A stretch of 64,000 bases of DNA from an uncultured Rhodobacter sp. GTDB taxonomy: Bacteria; Pseudomonadota; Alphaproteobacteria; Rhodobacterales; Rhodobacteraceae. Positions 43,664 to 52,954 of this stretch are shown one piece after another. The notes below the pieces were generated by a model that saw only the letters and a program-made list of their open reading frames with translations, had not been told where the DNA came from and did no database searches. The DNA is taken from positions 372,001 to 436,000 of the forward strand of contig CAMFII010000001.1 of the NCBI GenBank assembly GCA_945952585.1. Reading direction: 5' to 3'. A program made the position numbers and the translations under genes. Numbering within the stretch: position 1 is the first letter of the stretch; every line of letters starts with the position of its first letter.

Positions 43664-44635
43664 TCAGACGGTCAGGATGACGCTGCCCGTCGTGCGCCGC
43701 GCTTCAAGATCGCGATGGGCCCGCGCGGCGTCCTCCAAGCGGTAGGTCGCGCTGATGTCGACCTTGAGGGAACCGTCCAGGATCCTGGAGAAAAGGTCGG
43801 CGCTGCGCGACTCGAGTTCGGCACGACCGGCGATGTAGTGGAACAGCACCGGGCGCACCGCGGTATAAGAACCCTTGGCAAGGTCGAGCATCTGGAAACC
43901 CTCGATCTTGCCCGAGGACTGGCCGAAGTTCACGAAGCTCCCGCGCAGGGCAAGGCAGGCCAGCGATCCCCGCCATGTATCCGCGCCAACCGAGTCGTAA
44001 ACCGCCTCGCAGCCCTTGCCGTCGGTGATCCGCATCACCTCGGCCACGAAATCCTCCGACCGGTAGTCGATCACATGCGCATAGCCGCAGGTCCGGGCGA
44101 GCGCGCATTTTTCCGGTCCGCCCGCCGTGCCGATTGCCGTCGCCCCGATGGCGGCGGCCCATTGGCCGAGGAGCTGGCCGACGCCCCCCGCCGCCGCATG
44201 GACAAGGATCGTGTCCCCGGGTTTCAGCACATAGGATCCGGTCACGAGATACTGCGTGGTAAGCCCCTTGAGAAAGGCCCCGGCGATTACTTCGGAGGGC
44301 AGGCCCTCGGGCAGTTTCACCAGCCGTTCGGCGGGCATCACCCGCATCTCTCGGTAGGCGCCGGTTGGCACGGTGTAGACGACACGGTCGCCTGTCTTGA
44401 GTCCGGTCACGCCCGGTCCGACCTCTTCGACAATACCCGCGGCCTCGGCACCCGGAACGAGCGGCGTCTGCGGCCAGGGGTAGAGGCCGCTGCGATAATA
44501 CACGTCGATGAAATTCACCCCGACTGCGGTCTGCCGCAGCAGCACCTCGCCGGGGCCCGGCGCGGCATCGGGCAGGTCAACCCATTCCAGCGCTTCAGGA
44601 CCACCGGGAGAGCGGACGATCAATCCCTTGGACAT
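43664..44635 (-). CDS. NADPH:quinone oxidoreductase family (MDR, zinc-free)
   Basis: 323-aa medium-chain reductase. NNFIDVYYRSG-like segment (GVNFIDVYYRSGLY), GAEAAGIVEEVGPGV and the nucleotide-binding loop HAAAGGVGQLLGQWA (about 145) are those of QorA. No structural zinc cysteines are seen. The ATG at 44635 (MSKGLIV) fits the family start. It is the last gene of the 43664-52684 operon. It may reduce an enal, enone or quinone intermediate of the pathway. Confidence 0.85.
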   Translation of the reverse strand: MSKGLIVRSPGGPEALEWVDLPDAAPGPGEVLLRQTAVGVNFIDVYYRSGLYPWPQTPLVPGAEAAGIVEEVGPGVTGLKTGDRVVYTVPTGAYREMRVMPAERLVKLPEGLPSEVIAGAFLKGLTTQYLVTGSYVLKPGDTILVHAAAGGVGQLLGQWAAAIGATAIGTAGGPEKCALARTCGYAHVIDYRSEDFVAEVMRITDGKGCEAVYDSVGADTWRGSLACLALRGSFVNFGQSSGKIEGFQMLDLAKGSYTAVRPVLFHYIAGRAELESRSADLFSRILDGSLKVDISATYRLEDAARAHRDLEARRTTGSVILTV

Positions 44636-44639
44636 GACC

Positions 44640-45044
44640 CTAGACCAGGAACGCCTCGTCCACAGGGATCTGCATCCCGGTGACAAGATGGTTGGTCTGG
44701 GCGGCAAGCCCGATGATCGCCAGCAGTTCGGCATGCTGGTCATCCGTCATGCCCTTGGCACGAGCGGCGGCGGTATGGGAATGGACGCAGTAGCTGCAGG
44801 CATTCGCGGTCGACACGGCGATATAGATCATCTCCTGCACCACCGGCCCAAGGGTTGTCGGCCCGGTCATCACCGACTTGAGCTGCGACCAGGTGCGGTC
44901 AAGCACTTCGGGGTGATTGGCCAGCCCACGCCAGAAGTTGTTGATGAAGTCGGTCTTCCGGGTCTCGCGGATATCAGCGAAGACGCGGGCCACCACCGGA
45001 TGGGCGGCGGCTTCCTCGTCAGTCCAGAGTTTCACTGTTGCCAT
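44640..45044 (-). CDS. carboxymuconolactone decarboxylase/AhpD-like protein
   Basis: 134-aa all-helical protein with the AhpD-type redox/proton-relay motif CSYCVHSHT (CxxC then His). AhpD-like proteins act as thiol reductants or as ring-product decarboxylases; which applies here is not clear. Start ATG at 45044 (MATVKLW) with upstream AGGAG. It is 4 nt from the quinone oxidoreductase gene. Confidence 0.82.
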   Translation of the reverse strand: MATVKLWTDEEAAAHPVVARVFADIRETRKTDFINNFWRGLANHPEVLDRTWSQLKSVMTGPTTLGPVVQEMIYIAVSTANACSYCVHSHTAAARAKGMTDDQHAELLAIIGLAAQTNHLVTGMQIPVDEAFLV

Positions 45045-45054
45045 CTGCGTCTCC

Positions 45055-45900
45055 TCAGGAATGGGCCCAGTCCCAATACAGCGCGCGGGCGCGCTGTGCG
45101 ACGGGGCCGAAAGACAGGGTCCGCCCCTCAAAGCCGATGCAGGGGACGACCTTGGAGATATTGCCGGTCGAGAAGATCTCGTCCGCCTCGTGGAAATCCT
45201 GCACGGTGAGCGTGACCTCGTGAACAGGGGTCCCGGCCCCGCGCAGAAGCCCGATCACCCGCTGCCGGGTGATGCCGTCAAGGAAGGTTCCGTTCGGAAC
45301 CGGCGTGAACACCTCGCCGCCGCGCACCATGAAGACATTGGCTGTGGCGAGTTCCGCGACATTGCCGTTCGCATCGCAGACCAACGCGTTGTGGAAGCCC
45401 TTCGCCTGCGCCTCGCGCACCATGCGGGCGTTGTTGGCATAGAGGCAGGCGGCCTTGGCGTTGACCGGCATCACTTCAAGCGTCGGGCGGCGGAAGCGCG
45501 TCGTGGTCAGGGTAAAGCCCGAGGGCACAGACATCGGCATCGCCTCGAGGCAGAGCGCAAATTCGGTCGAGGCCGGGTCGGGCGGCAAGACTCCGGGACC
45601 GGACTCCTCGGCCCAATACATCGGCTTGATGTAGGCATCCGTCCCGGGGGCGAACTTCTTCAACCCGTCGCGCGCCAGTTCGGCAATTGCGTCGCCGGTC
45701 AGGGTCGGCTCCAGCAGCAGCGCCCGGGCCGAGGCGTTGACCCGCGCCGCGTGAAGATCGAGATCGGGGGTGACGCCTTCGAACAGGCGCGCCCCGTCGA
45801 ACACGAGGCTGCCAAGCCAGGTCCCGTGCGAGGCGGCGCCAAGAATCCTCAGGTCGCCCTGATGCCAGTTCCCGCGCCAGAAGGTCCAAGTCTCCCGCAT
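45055..45900 (-). CDS. branched-chain-type (class IV) PLP aminotransferase
   Basis: 281-aa class IV aminotransferase (IlvE/D-amino-acid transaminase fold). Visible are the LVFDGARLFEG start of the fold, PLP lysine in MPVNAKAACLY, and GNVAELATANVFMV with EVFTPVPNGTFLDGITRQRV. It is smaller than housekeeping IlvE (about 305 aa). Its place between an ABC ATPase gene and an AhpD-like gene suggests it transaminates the transported compound or a product of it. Confidence 0.87.
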   Translation of the reverse strand: MRETWTFWRGNWHQGDLRILGAASHGTWLGSLVFDGARLFEGVTPDLDLHAARVNASARALLLEPTLTGDAIAELARDGLKKFAPGTDAYIKPMYWAEESGPGVLPPDPASTEFALCLEAMPMSVPSGFTLTTTRFRRPTLEVMPVNAKAACLYANNARMVREAQAKGFHNALVCDANGNVAELATANVFMVRGGEVFTPVPNGTFLDGITRQRVIGLLRGAGTPVHEVTLTVQDFHEADEIFSTGNISKVVPCIGFEGRTLSFGPVAQRARALYWDWAHS

Positions 45901-45911
45901 CGCCGTTCCTT

Positions 45912-47408
45912 TCAGTGGACTGCCGCGTACATGATCTTCTCCTCGGTCGCCTCCAGCGGCGAAAGCTCCTCGACGATGCGGCCCTGCCGGCAGACGAGGA
46001 TGCGGTCGGAGAGGTTCAGCACCTCGGGCAGATATGAGGAAATCATCACCACGGCGAGGCCGCTATCGGCGAGGTCGTTGACGATCTTGTGGATTTCGGC
46101 AATCGCCGCAACGTCCACCCCGCGCGTCGGCTCGTCGAAGATGACCAGCCGCGGCCGCTGGACCAGCCCCTTGCCGATCACCACCTTCTGCTGGTTGCCG
46201 CCCGACAACTCGACCACGCGGGCATTGTCGTTGATCGCCTTGACGTTGAGCTTTTTCGTCCACTCCGCCGCGAGGTCGCGCATCTCGGACATGCGCACGA
46301 CGGCGCCGTGGTGATGCGGCGAGGCGAGGAGGCCGCCGAACAGGTTCTCGGCCACTGACATCGTCTCGAAGAAGCCCTCGATCTTGCGATCCTCGGTGAC
46401 GTAGACGATGCCGTCGGCCACCGCCTCGGCGGGGGTGTAGTAGCGGACCGGGCGGTCGTAGAGCTCGATCGTGCCGCCCATCAGGAAGTCGCGCTTGGTG
46501 ATGCCGGCGACGATCTTGAAGGTCTCTGTCCGGCCCGAGCCGATCAGGCCGAAGACGCCGGTGATCTGCCCCTCGAAGACCGAGAAGGAGGTGTTCCGCA
46601 CCGCCCGACCTTGCGAGATGTCCTGCACCGACAGCGCCTTCTTGCCTGGCCTGCGCAGCGTCGAGGCATCACGCTTGCGGTAGAGCGCGCCTGACAGGGT
46701 GCGCCCGACCATCGCGGCGATGATCTTGTCGCGGTCGTAGTCCCTGGTCGCGCCATGCGAGACCAACTCACCGTCGCGCAGGATGGTGATCCGGTCCGAG
46801 ATCTGCAGCGCCTCTTCCAGCGCGTGGCTGATGAAGACGATGGCCACGCCGCTGGATTTCAGTCGCTGCAGGAGGGCGAAGAAGTGCCGTTTTTCCTCAG
46901 GCGTGAGCGAGGCGGTCGGCTCGTCGAAGATGATGACCCGGGCCCTATGGTGGACGGCGCGGGCGATCTCGACCATCTGGCGCTTGGCAGCGCCGAGTGT
47001 GTCGACCATCGCCGTCGGATCGACGGCGAAGTTCAGCGATTGCAGGAACTGCTGCGCCGAGATGTAGGTGCCGCGCAGGCGGTTCAGGGCCTTCTCGGTG
47101 CCGAGGTAAAGGTTCTGCGCCACCGTCATCGACGGGATCAGGCTCGTCTCCTGGAACACCATCGCGATCCCAGCGTCGAGGGCGGCGTTCGGCGAGGCGA
47201 AAGTCACCTCCTGCCCGTCGAGCAGGATGCGGCCCGAACTTGGGTCAACGACGCCCGCCATCATCTTGGTGAGCGTGGATTTCCCGGCGCCGTTCTCGCC
47301 CAGAAGCGCGTGGATCTCGCCCGGGAACAGGTCAAAGTCCACCTCGCGCACCGCCGGGACGCCGCGATAGGCCTTCGAGATCTTCTCCATCTGCACGAGG
47401 GGGGTCAT
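45912..47408 (-). CDS. RbsA-type ABC transporter ATPase (two ATPase domains)
   Basis: 498-aa ATPase. Domain 1: GENGAGKSTLTKMMAG (about residue 37), VFQETSLIPSMTVAQNLYLG, LGAAKRQMVEIARAV and VIIFDEPTASL. Domain 2: LSGGNQQKVVIGKGL and LVIFDEPTRGVDVAA. This is the RbsA/AraG class that serves monosaccharide-like solutes. Start ATG at 47408 overlaps the SMP-30-like stop by 4 nt. Confidence 0.92.
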   Translation of the reverse strand: MTPLVQMEKISKAYRGVPAVREVDFDLFPGEIHALLGENGAGKSTLTKMMAGVVDPSSGRILLDGQEVTFASPNAALDAGIAMVFQETSLIPSMTVAQNLYLGTEKALNRLRGTYISAQQFLQSLNFAVDPTAMVDTLGAAKRQMVEIARAVHHRARVIIFDEPTASLTPEEKRHFFALLQRLKSSGVAIVFISHALEEALQISDRITILRDGELVSHGATRDYDRDKIIAAMVGRTLSGALYRKRDASTLRRPGKKALSVQDISQGRAVRNTSFSVFEGQITGVFGLIGSGRTETFKIVAGITKRDFLMGGTIELYDRPVRYYTPAEAVADGIVYVTEDRKIEGFFETMSVAENLFGGLLASPHHHGAVVRMSEMRDLAAEWTKKLNVKAINDNARVVELSGGNQQKVVIGKGLVQRPRLVIFDEPTRGVDVAAIAEIHKIVNDLADSGLAVVMISSYLPEVLNLSDRILVCRQGRIVEELSPLEATEEKIMYAAVH

Positions 47409-48439
47409 GCCGCACCTCCCGTGCCCAGCACCGCGTCGCCGCCCTTGGAGGCGATCAGCACCCGACCGCCCGCCTCGATGACCGAGGTCACGCCGTGGCG
47501 GTGGCCGTTGGCGCGGCTGTGCAGGCTCGCGACCGGGGCGAAATCCGGGCTGAGCTTCACAACCAGCCCATAGGAGCGGCTGGGCGACCAGGCCTTGTGG
47601 ATGCCCATGGTTCGGATGCCGCCGCATTGCAGCGGCTCGAGGAAGCTTTGCCCCGACCGCAGCGCCGGGGCGATCCAGTAGTCGCGCGGCACCTCGGCCA
47701 TCATGTCGTAGCGGTAGTGCTTCTCCTGCAGGACGAACTCGATCAGCCGGGTGCGAGGGGCGAAGACGGCAAGCCAGGCGCCGCCCTCGGCCGCTGGCGA
47801 AAGCCGCGCCGGGTAGCCCGGCAGGTGGCGCAGGACCGGGGTCATGCGGCCGCCTTCCAGCCGGATCAACTGGTGCTTCCAGCTTTCCGACACGGTGATC
47901 CCGCCCGGATCGGGCAGCAGACCGTTCGGCCAAGCCAGTCCGCCCGCGACCTTGTGGAATTCCTGACCCGGCAGCCGCCGCCAGGCCGAGCCCGTTGCCC
48001 CGTGCTCCATCAGATCCGCAACCCAGCCCGAGGCCGGGTGCCGCGCCGATCCGTTGGCCAGCCACAGCGCCCCGTCCGGGCCATAGGCCAGCGCGGTGAT
48101 GCAGCCGATGCCGCCCGGAAGCTGCACCTCGTGTCCGCCTTCCGAAAGCTTCCCGTCATCGGTCGCCACCGCGAGCTTGCCTTTGGGCGAGACGGCAAGT
48201 GCGGTCACCTCGGCGGGAAACTCGGCGATCTGGCGAGGATGGCCGTGCTCCAGCGCAATCACCGCCGCGCCCGAAGAGCAGACGGCCCGCCCGTCGAGCC
48301 AGACAAGGTTGTCGGGCGAGGGGAGGCCGGCGACCACCTCCGCCTCGTCAAGCGCGGTGTTGGGGCGCAAAGCGCCGTCGAGCGGCGGGATGGTGATCGC
48401 CTTGCCGCGGAAGAGGTCGAGGATCGGGTCGAAGATCAT
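47405..48439 (-). CDS. SMP-30/strictosidine synthase-like beta-propeller protein
   Basis: 344-aa protein with the SMP-30/gluconolactonase/strictosidine-synthase-like propeller pattern: repeated GPDGALWLANG-type blades, AWPNGLLPDPGGITVSES, and HLPGYPARLSPAAEGGAWLAVF. No signal peptide. It overlaps the permease-propeller fusion by 4 nt. Two propellers in one operon suggest lactone or ester hydrolysis linked to uptake, but I cannot name the substrate. Confidence 0.75.
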   Translation of the reverse strand: MIFDPILDLFRGKAITIPPLDGALRPNTALDEAEVVAGLPSPDNLVWLDGRAVCSSGAAVIALEHGHPRQIAEFPAEVTALAVSPKGKLAVATDDGKLSEGGHEVQLPGGIGCITALAYGPDGALWLANGSARHPASGWVADLMEHGATGSAWRRLPGQEFHKVAGGLAWPNGLLPDPGGITVSESWKHQLIRLEGGRMTPVLRHLPGYPARLSPAAEGGAWLAVFAPRTRLIEFVLQEKHYRYDMMAEVPRDYWIAPALRSGQSFLEPLQCGGIRTMGIHKAWSPSRSYGLVVKLSPDFAPVASLHSRANGHRHGVTSVIEAGGRVLIASKGGDAVLGTGGAA

Positions 48440-50559
48440 GCCCGCTTCCCCCAATAGGCGGTGTTGGCGTCCCAGGCAGGATCGGCGCCCTCGATCCGGT
48501 AGCGGCCGATCCGGTTGTTCAGGATGCCGCCGATATAGAGATACCCTTTGTGCTCGCGCATCGAGGTGACCATCGGGTGCGACTGGCCCGAGAGATCGCC
48601 GTAGGTCTGCAGGATCTCACCCCGGTCGTTGAACTTCACCACGCCGCCGGTGTTGATGTTCGGGAACAGCCATTCGTCCTGCGGCAGCCGCCGCGCCATC
48701 CGCTTGCGCATCCCGGGATGGCGCAGCGAGAGGTCGAAGGACGGCGTGCGCATCCCGAGCCAGGCCATCCAGTAGGTGCCGTCGCTCGCGCGGTTGATGT
48801 TGTCGGGGTAGCCCGGCATGTCGCGGATCAGGCATTCCGCTGTGCCCGCCTTCGGCCCGTCCAACCAGTAGCGATGGATGCGGCAGGCCCAGCTTTCGCA
48901 GAAGAGCACCGACTTGTTGTCATGCGCCAGCGTCACGCCGTTGGTGTAGCGGTAGCCGTCGAGCAGTGTCGTCGTCTTGCCGGTGGCGGGATCGTAGACC
49001 AGCAGGCGCCCGGTCGCCCGGTTCTCGATCGAGTCGAGCGTCCAGTCATGGGCGTCGTAGCGCTTGGTCGAGTCGGTGAAATAGACCTTGCCGTCCGGCG
49101 CGATGTCGAGGTCGTTCGGGTCGCGCAGACGGGCATCGTCCTGGATCGATGTCAGCGAGCGCCGTGTCTCGGCGGACAGGCGCGTCACCTCGCGGTCGGG
49201 GGTGATGCGATAAAGGCCCATGGCCCCGACGCAGGACAAAAGGTTCCCGTCGCGGTCGAAGGCAAGGCCGAGGGGGAAGCCGCCGACATGGGCAAAGACC
49301 TCGGACCGTTTGTAGTCAGGCGCGAAGAAGCGCACGATCTCGCCGTGCCGCGTGCCACAATAGAGGTTGTCGTCGCGGTCGAGGATCACGTCCTCGGGGC
49401 CTTCCAACTCGCCAAGGCCGATCGCGTCGGCCTGCGACAGGCGGTTGTTCAACTCGTATTGCGTGCCGGAACCGGGGGCCGCCGACTGCGTCTCGCCCAT
49501 CTTCAGGTAGACCGGGGCGACATAAACCTCGTTCAGCACCTTGTGGCGGTTCTTCAGCCAGCGGATGTCGATGGTCACGGCGACGGCCAACAGGATGCCC
49601 AGCACCATCTGGTTCGTGCCGGTGCCGTAGCCGAGGCGGATCAGGCCGTTGGTCATCACCAGCACGATGATCGCGCCCATGATGCCCTTGACGATCGACC
49701 CCCGCCCGCCGCCGAGCGAGTTGCCGCCCACGACCGCCGCCGTCAGGGCCAGGATTTCAAGGCCTAGCCCCGTGCCGGGGCCGGCGCCCGACAGCCGCGT
49801 GGCGATCAGGAAGCCCGCAGCCCCCGAGCAGAGACCGGAGAACACATAGGTGAGGAACACGGTCCGGCGGACCTTGATGCCGGCATTGTGGGCCGAGCGG
49901 CGTGATCCGCCGACCGCCTGCACATGCCAGCCCATCCGGGCGCGGGTCAGCACGACATGGGTGATGACGGCCAGCACGATCGCGCTCAGAAGCGCGACCG
50001 ACAGCCCCAGGAAGGTGCCGTCGCCGACGAAGTCCCAGACGTCGGACATCGCGTCAGAGAGCTGCACTGCCGATCCGAAATTGACGACGAGTATGTCGTA
50101 GACGGCGCGCCCGATGATGAAGGTGACGAGCGTGGTGATGAAGGCGCGGAGCCTCAGGTAACCGATCAGGTAGCCATTCGCTGCCCCAAATAATCCGCCC
50201 GTCGCCAGCGCCGCGAGGAAGGCGACCCAGACCGGCAGGTTGAACAGGAAGAAGCAGGCGACCGAGGCAAATGTGGCCAGCGCGAAGATCGAGCCCACGG
50301 ACAGGTCGATCCCGCCTCCCAGCATCACCACGGTCAGGCCGATGACGACCAGACTGAACTCGCCCAGCTGCCGGGTCGAATCCTGCAGCGAGCCGGGGTT
50401 GAAGAAGCCGGGGATCGCCGTGCCGAAGCCGGCCACGACGATGACCAGCGCGAGGAAGGGGATCGCGTTGTCGGTCCAGCGTTTTTGAAGGATCTCGCCG
50501 ATGACGTGATCGGGGATCAGGTTGTAGCGCCATTGTTGCAGGCGTTCGCGGAAGGTCAT
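48436..50559 (-). CDS. ABC sugar-type permease fused to a strictosidine-synthase-like beta-propeller
   Basis: 707-aa protein made of two units. Residues about 1-335 are an RbsC-type permease (GGGIDLSVGSIFALATFA; AVVGGNSLGGGRGSIVKG). Residues about 375-707 form a six-bladed propeller of the SMP-30/strictosidine synthase group, with RDPNDLDIAPDGKVYFTDS, YTNGVTLAHDNKSVLFCES, DMPGYPDNINRASDGTYWM and YLYIGGILNNRIGRYRI. The frame is continuous, with no stop or shift between the halves. RbsC-type permeases have both ends in the cytoplasm, so the propeller should act on the solute as it enters. Start ATG at 50559. The gene sits between the binding protein (with stem-loop) and a second propeller gene. 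Confidence 0.87.
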   Translation of the reverse strand: MTFRERLQQWRYNLIPDHVIGEILQKRWTDNAIPFLALVIVVAGFGTAIPGFFNPGSLQDSTRQLGEFSLVVIGLTVVMLGGGIDLSVGSIFALATFASVACFFLFNLPVWVAFLAALATGGLFGAANGYLIGYLRLRAFITTLVTFIIGRAVYDILVVNFGSAVQLSDAMSDVWDFVGDGTFLGLSVALLSAIVLAVITHVVLTRARMGWHVQAVGGSRRSAHNAGIKVRRTVFLTYVFSGLCSGAAGFLIATRLSGAGPGTGLGLEILALTAAVVGGNSLGGGRGSIVKGIMGAIIVLVMTNGLIRLGYGTGTNQMVLGILLAVAVTIDIRWLKNRHKVLNEVYVAPVYLKMGETQSAAPGSGTQYELNNRLSQADAIGLGELEGPEDVILDRDDNLYCGTRHGEIVRFFAPDYKRSEVFAHVGGFPLGLAFDRDGNLLSCVGAMGLYRITPDREVTRLSAETRRSLTSIQDDARLRDPNDLDIAPDGKVYFTDSTKRYDAHDWTLDSIENRATGRLLVYDPATGKTTTLLDGYRYTNGVTLAHDNKSVLFCESWACRIHRYWLDGPKAGTAECLIRDMPGYPDNINRASDGTYWMAWLGMRTPSFDLSLRHPGMRKRMARRLPQDEWLFPNINTGGVVKFNDRGEILQTYGDLSGQSHPMVTSMREHKGYLYIGGILNNRIGRYRIEGADPAWDANTAYWGKRA

Positions 50560-50583
50560 CGGGCGATCATGCTTGGAAAATCG

Positions 50584-50608
50584 GGATGGCCGGGCAGCCC
50601 GGCCATCC
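50584..50608 (-). other. stem-loop after the 50627-51646 binding-protein gene
   Basis: Perfect 11-bp arms GGATGGCCGGG and CCCGGCCATCC with a CAG loop, 18 nt after the binding-protein stop and 24 nt before the permease-fusion start. No T-run. It is the strongest of the four hairpins that follow binding-protein genes in this window. Confidence 0.65.
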
Positions 50609-50626
50609 AAAGGTCCCCGGACGGGG

Positions 50627-51646
50627 TTACTGGTTCATCGCCTGAAGGGCCTTCAGGTTCCAGCAGCTGTCAGGCCGCAGGTTCTCTTTCGTGGTCGCCT
50701 GTTCCAGCGTGTAAATGCGGGCGGTATGCTCGCCGGGCTTCACGCCGGATTGCAGCAGGTACTTGATCATCGCGACCATGTCGCCGGCTTCGCGGACCAG
50801 TTCGGTCATGACCACTGCGTGGTAGGTGCCGTTCTGGATCATGTCGCAGTCGGCGGTCTGCTCGCCGCCGCCGGTGGTGATGAGCTTGACCTTGTCCTGC
50901 AGGTTCGCGTCGCGGATCGCCGCGGCCGCGCCGGTCGCGTCGCCATCCCAGAAGTCGATGATCGCGCAGATGTCGGGGTTCTGCTGCAGCATCGTCGCCG
51001 TCACGGTGCGCGAGTTGGTCGGATCCCAGTTCGACACCGGCTTGGCCACCACCTGGAAGCCTTCGGCGGCGTCGAGCACCTTCATGATGCCCTCGTACTG
51101 GTAGATCGAGGTGGCGTTGACCTCGTCGCCCTGCACCAGCCCGATCTTCTTCGAGCTGCCATCGCCGCAAGCTTTCACCGCTGCCTCGGCCTCAAGCTCG
51201 CCAAGGCGGGTCCAGTTGCTGCCCATGTAGGCGTCGGGTGCGAAGTTGGCCGGGTTGTCGATCAGCAGGACGAAGATGCCCTTATCCTGCGCCTTCTTGA
51301 GGAGGCGGCTGTAGGAGTTCAGATCGGGCGGCATGACGATCAGCATGTCGGGCTTGGGATCCGAAGCGATCGCCTCGGTGATCGCCTGTGCCCCGGCCTC
51401 GGTCGACCAGTTCGGGTCGCGCGTCTCGAACGTGCCGCCGAAGGCTTTCACTTCGCGCTCAAGGATTGCGGCCCAGCCCTGGGCGAGATCAAAGCCCATG
51501 GCCATCGGGATCAGGACGATCCGCTTGCCGTTCAGCGCCTGGGCATATTCGGCCGGGCCCGGATCGCTTTCTGCAAGGCTGGGCCCGGCAAGGCCGATCC
51601 CGGCAAGCGCCAGCGCCGCGGCAGTCGCAAATGTCTTCAGTTTCAT
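50627..51646 (-). CDS. RbsB-like periplasmic solute-binding protein
   Basis: 339-aa periplasmic protein with signal peptide (MKLKTFATAAALALAGIGLA, cleavage after PSLA, about residue 25). Mature features of the type 1 (sugar) periplasmic family: LIPMAMGFDLAQGWAAILE, KPDMLIVMPPDLNSYSRLL, VLLIDNPAN and CAIIDFWDGDATGAAAAI. The ligand may be a sugar, polyol or lactone. It is the second gene of the operon, flanked by stem-loops on both sides. Confidence 0.9.
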   Translation of the reverse strand: MKLKTFATAAALALAGIGLAGPSLAESDPGPAEYAQALNGKRIVLIPMAMGFDLAQGWAAILEREVKAFGGTFETRDPNWSTEAGAQAITEAIASDPKPDMLIVMPPDLNSYSRLLKKAQDKGIFVLLIDNPANFAPDAYMGSNWTRLGELEAEAAVKACGDGSSKKIGLVQGDEVNATSIYQYEGIMKVLDAAEGFQVVAKPVSNWDPTNSRTVTATMLQQNPDICAIIDFWDGDATGAAAAIRDANLQDKVKLITTGGGEQTADCDMIQNGTYHAVVMTELVREAGDMVAMIKYLLQSGVKPGEHTARIYTLEQATTKENLRPDSCWNLKALQAMNQ

Positions 51647-51675
51647 CTCTTCTACCCTCTCTCCTGTTGCATGTG

Positions 51676-51694
51676 CCCGGGTCGGACGCCCGGG
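51676..51694 (-). other. short stem-loop between permease and binding-protein genes
   Basis: Two CCCGGG blocks (51676-51681 and 51689-51694) can pair across a 7-nt loop in the 57-nt gap between the 51704-52684 permease gene and the binding-protein gene. A possible processing site, weaker than the hairpin at 50584-50608. Confidence 0.4.
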
Positions 51695-51703
51695 TTCTGT
51701 TTG

Positions 51704-52684
51704 TCAGATATCCCCCTGCTGGGCGGTCTGTTCGTCGCGCGGGTTCAGAAGCCCGTCGATCAGGATGGCGACCAGCAGGATGGTGGACTTGATGAGGTTC
51801 TGTTCGAGTTGCGGGATGTCGAGGATCGTCATCACGTTCAGGAGGATGCCGATCAGCGCCGCGCCAATCAGGACGTTGCGGACCCCGCCCTTGCCGCCCG
51901 ACAGGCCGATCCCACCGATCACCGCAACGAGGACGATGTCGTAGAGCAGGTTCGAGTTCACGACGCGGGTGTTGATCGACTGCAGGCTCGACGCGGTGAG
52001 AAGGCCGGCGATGAAGGCCGACAGCGCCGACAGCACATAGCGCAGCACCAGCATCGGGCGCACCGGCATCCCGGCGTTGCGCGCAGCCAGCGGGTTGTCC
52101 CCGGCGTAGTAGACGTAGCGCCCCCATTTGGTGAAGCGCAGGAACAGGAAGGCGGCGAAGGCGAGGATCAGGAAGATGTAGATATCGGCAGGCACGTCGG
52201 CGGGCCGCGCCTTGCCGAGGCCGATGATCCAGTGGTCGCCCGGCACAGTTACGGCATCCTGCGCGATCAGCTGCGAGCGGACGAACCCGAAGGTGAAGGA
52301 CCCCGTTGCCAGTGTCACGAAGATCGCCGGCACGTCGGCATAGGCGACAAGGAAACCGTTCACGAGCCCGATCGCCAGCACCCCGGCCAGCGCCAGCGCC
52401 AGCGCCGCGTGATCGCCCCAGCCGTTGTTCAGAAGCTGCAGGTACCAGGCCACCGACATCGCCATGACCGCGACCATCGACAGGTCGATCCCCCGCCCGA
52501 TGATGACGATGGCCATGCCGAGCGCGAGGATGCCCAGCACCGAGACCGAGCGGATGATGGCGATCAGGTTGTCGGGGGTCAGGAAACCGGGCAACGCGAC
52601 CGAGGCGATCACGAAGATCAGCACGGTGATCGCCACGACGATGCGCGCTTGGTTGAGGCCGCGCAGATGTCTCGAAAGGTCCAT
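51704..52684 (-). CDS. RbsC-type ABC transporter permease
   Basis: 326-aa inner-membrane permease: GMAIVIIGRGIDLSMVAVMAMS (about residues 56-77), AIFVTLATGSFTFGFVRS and AVIGGIGLSGGKGGVRNVL. It is the plain partner of the permease-propeller fusion and the first gene of the operon. The ATG at 52684 is where the membrane protein begins; the open frame upstream runs antisense through the divergent gene. Confidence 0.9.
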   Translation of the reverse strand: MDLSRHLRGLNQARIVVAITVLIFVIASVALPGFLTPDNLIAIIRSVSVLGILALGMAIVIIGRGIDLSMVAVMAMSVAWYLQLLNNGWGDHAALALALAGVLAIGLVNGFLVAYADVPAIFVTLATGSFTFGFVRSQLIAQDAVTVPGDHWIIGLGKARPADVPADIYIFLILAFAAFLFLRFTKWGRYVYYAGDNPLAARNAGMPVRPMLVLRYVLSALSAFIAGLLTASSLQSINTRVVNSNLLYDIVLVAVIGGIGLSGGKGGVRNVLIGAALIGILLNVMTILDIPQLEQNLIKSTILLVAILIDGLLNPRDEQTAQQGDI

Positions 52685-52764
52685 TCCCCACGCCCGGTCT
52701 TGTGCGAACCGGCAAAGTCTGCCGACCGCGTCGATGCGGAGCCTAGTCGGGGCCAGAGCTGGCC

Positions 52765-52790
52765 GTCCACGGAAATTTTTCCGTTTGGAC
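52765..52790. promoter_or_regulatory. near-perfect 26-bp palindrome, candidate shared operator
   Basis: Centre CGGAAA-TT-TTTCCG (52770-52783) is a perfect palindrome, framed by GTCCA (52765-52769) and TGGAC (52786-52790) with a two-base slip. It lies in the 270-bp region between two divergent operons (permease at 52684, hydrolase at 52955). No regulator gene is nearby, so the protein that binds is unknown. Confidence 0.45.
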
Positions 52791-52954
52791 AAGAAGGGAA
52801 TGCTCTTGCCGTCAATGCCCGCTTTGCCTGCCCTAAGTTTCGCCACGACGCGGTTCCGGCAGTGGGCAGGCGGACGGTTGACTTTGATTTCCGCAGACTT
52901 TCCAAATCTCCCCATGACAGCACCCGCCCACCCGCGAATCCCGAGGGACCCGGC

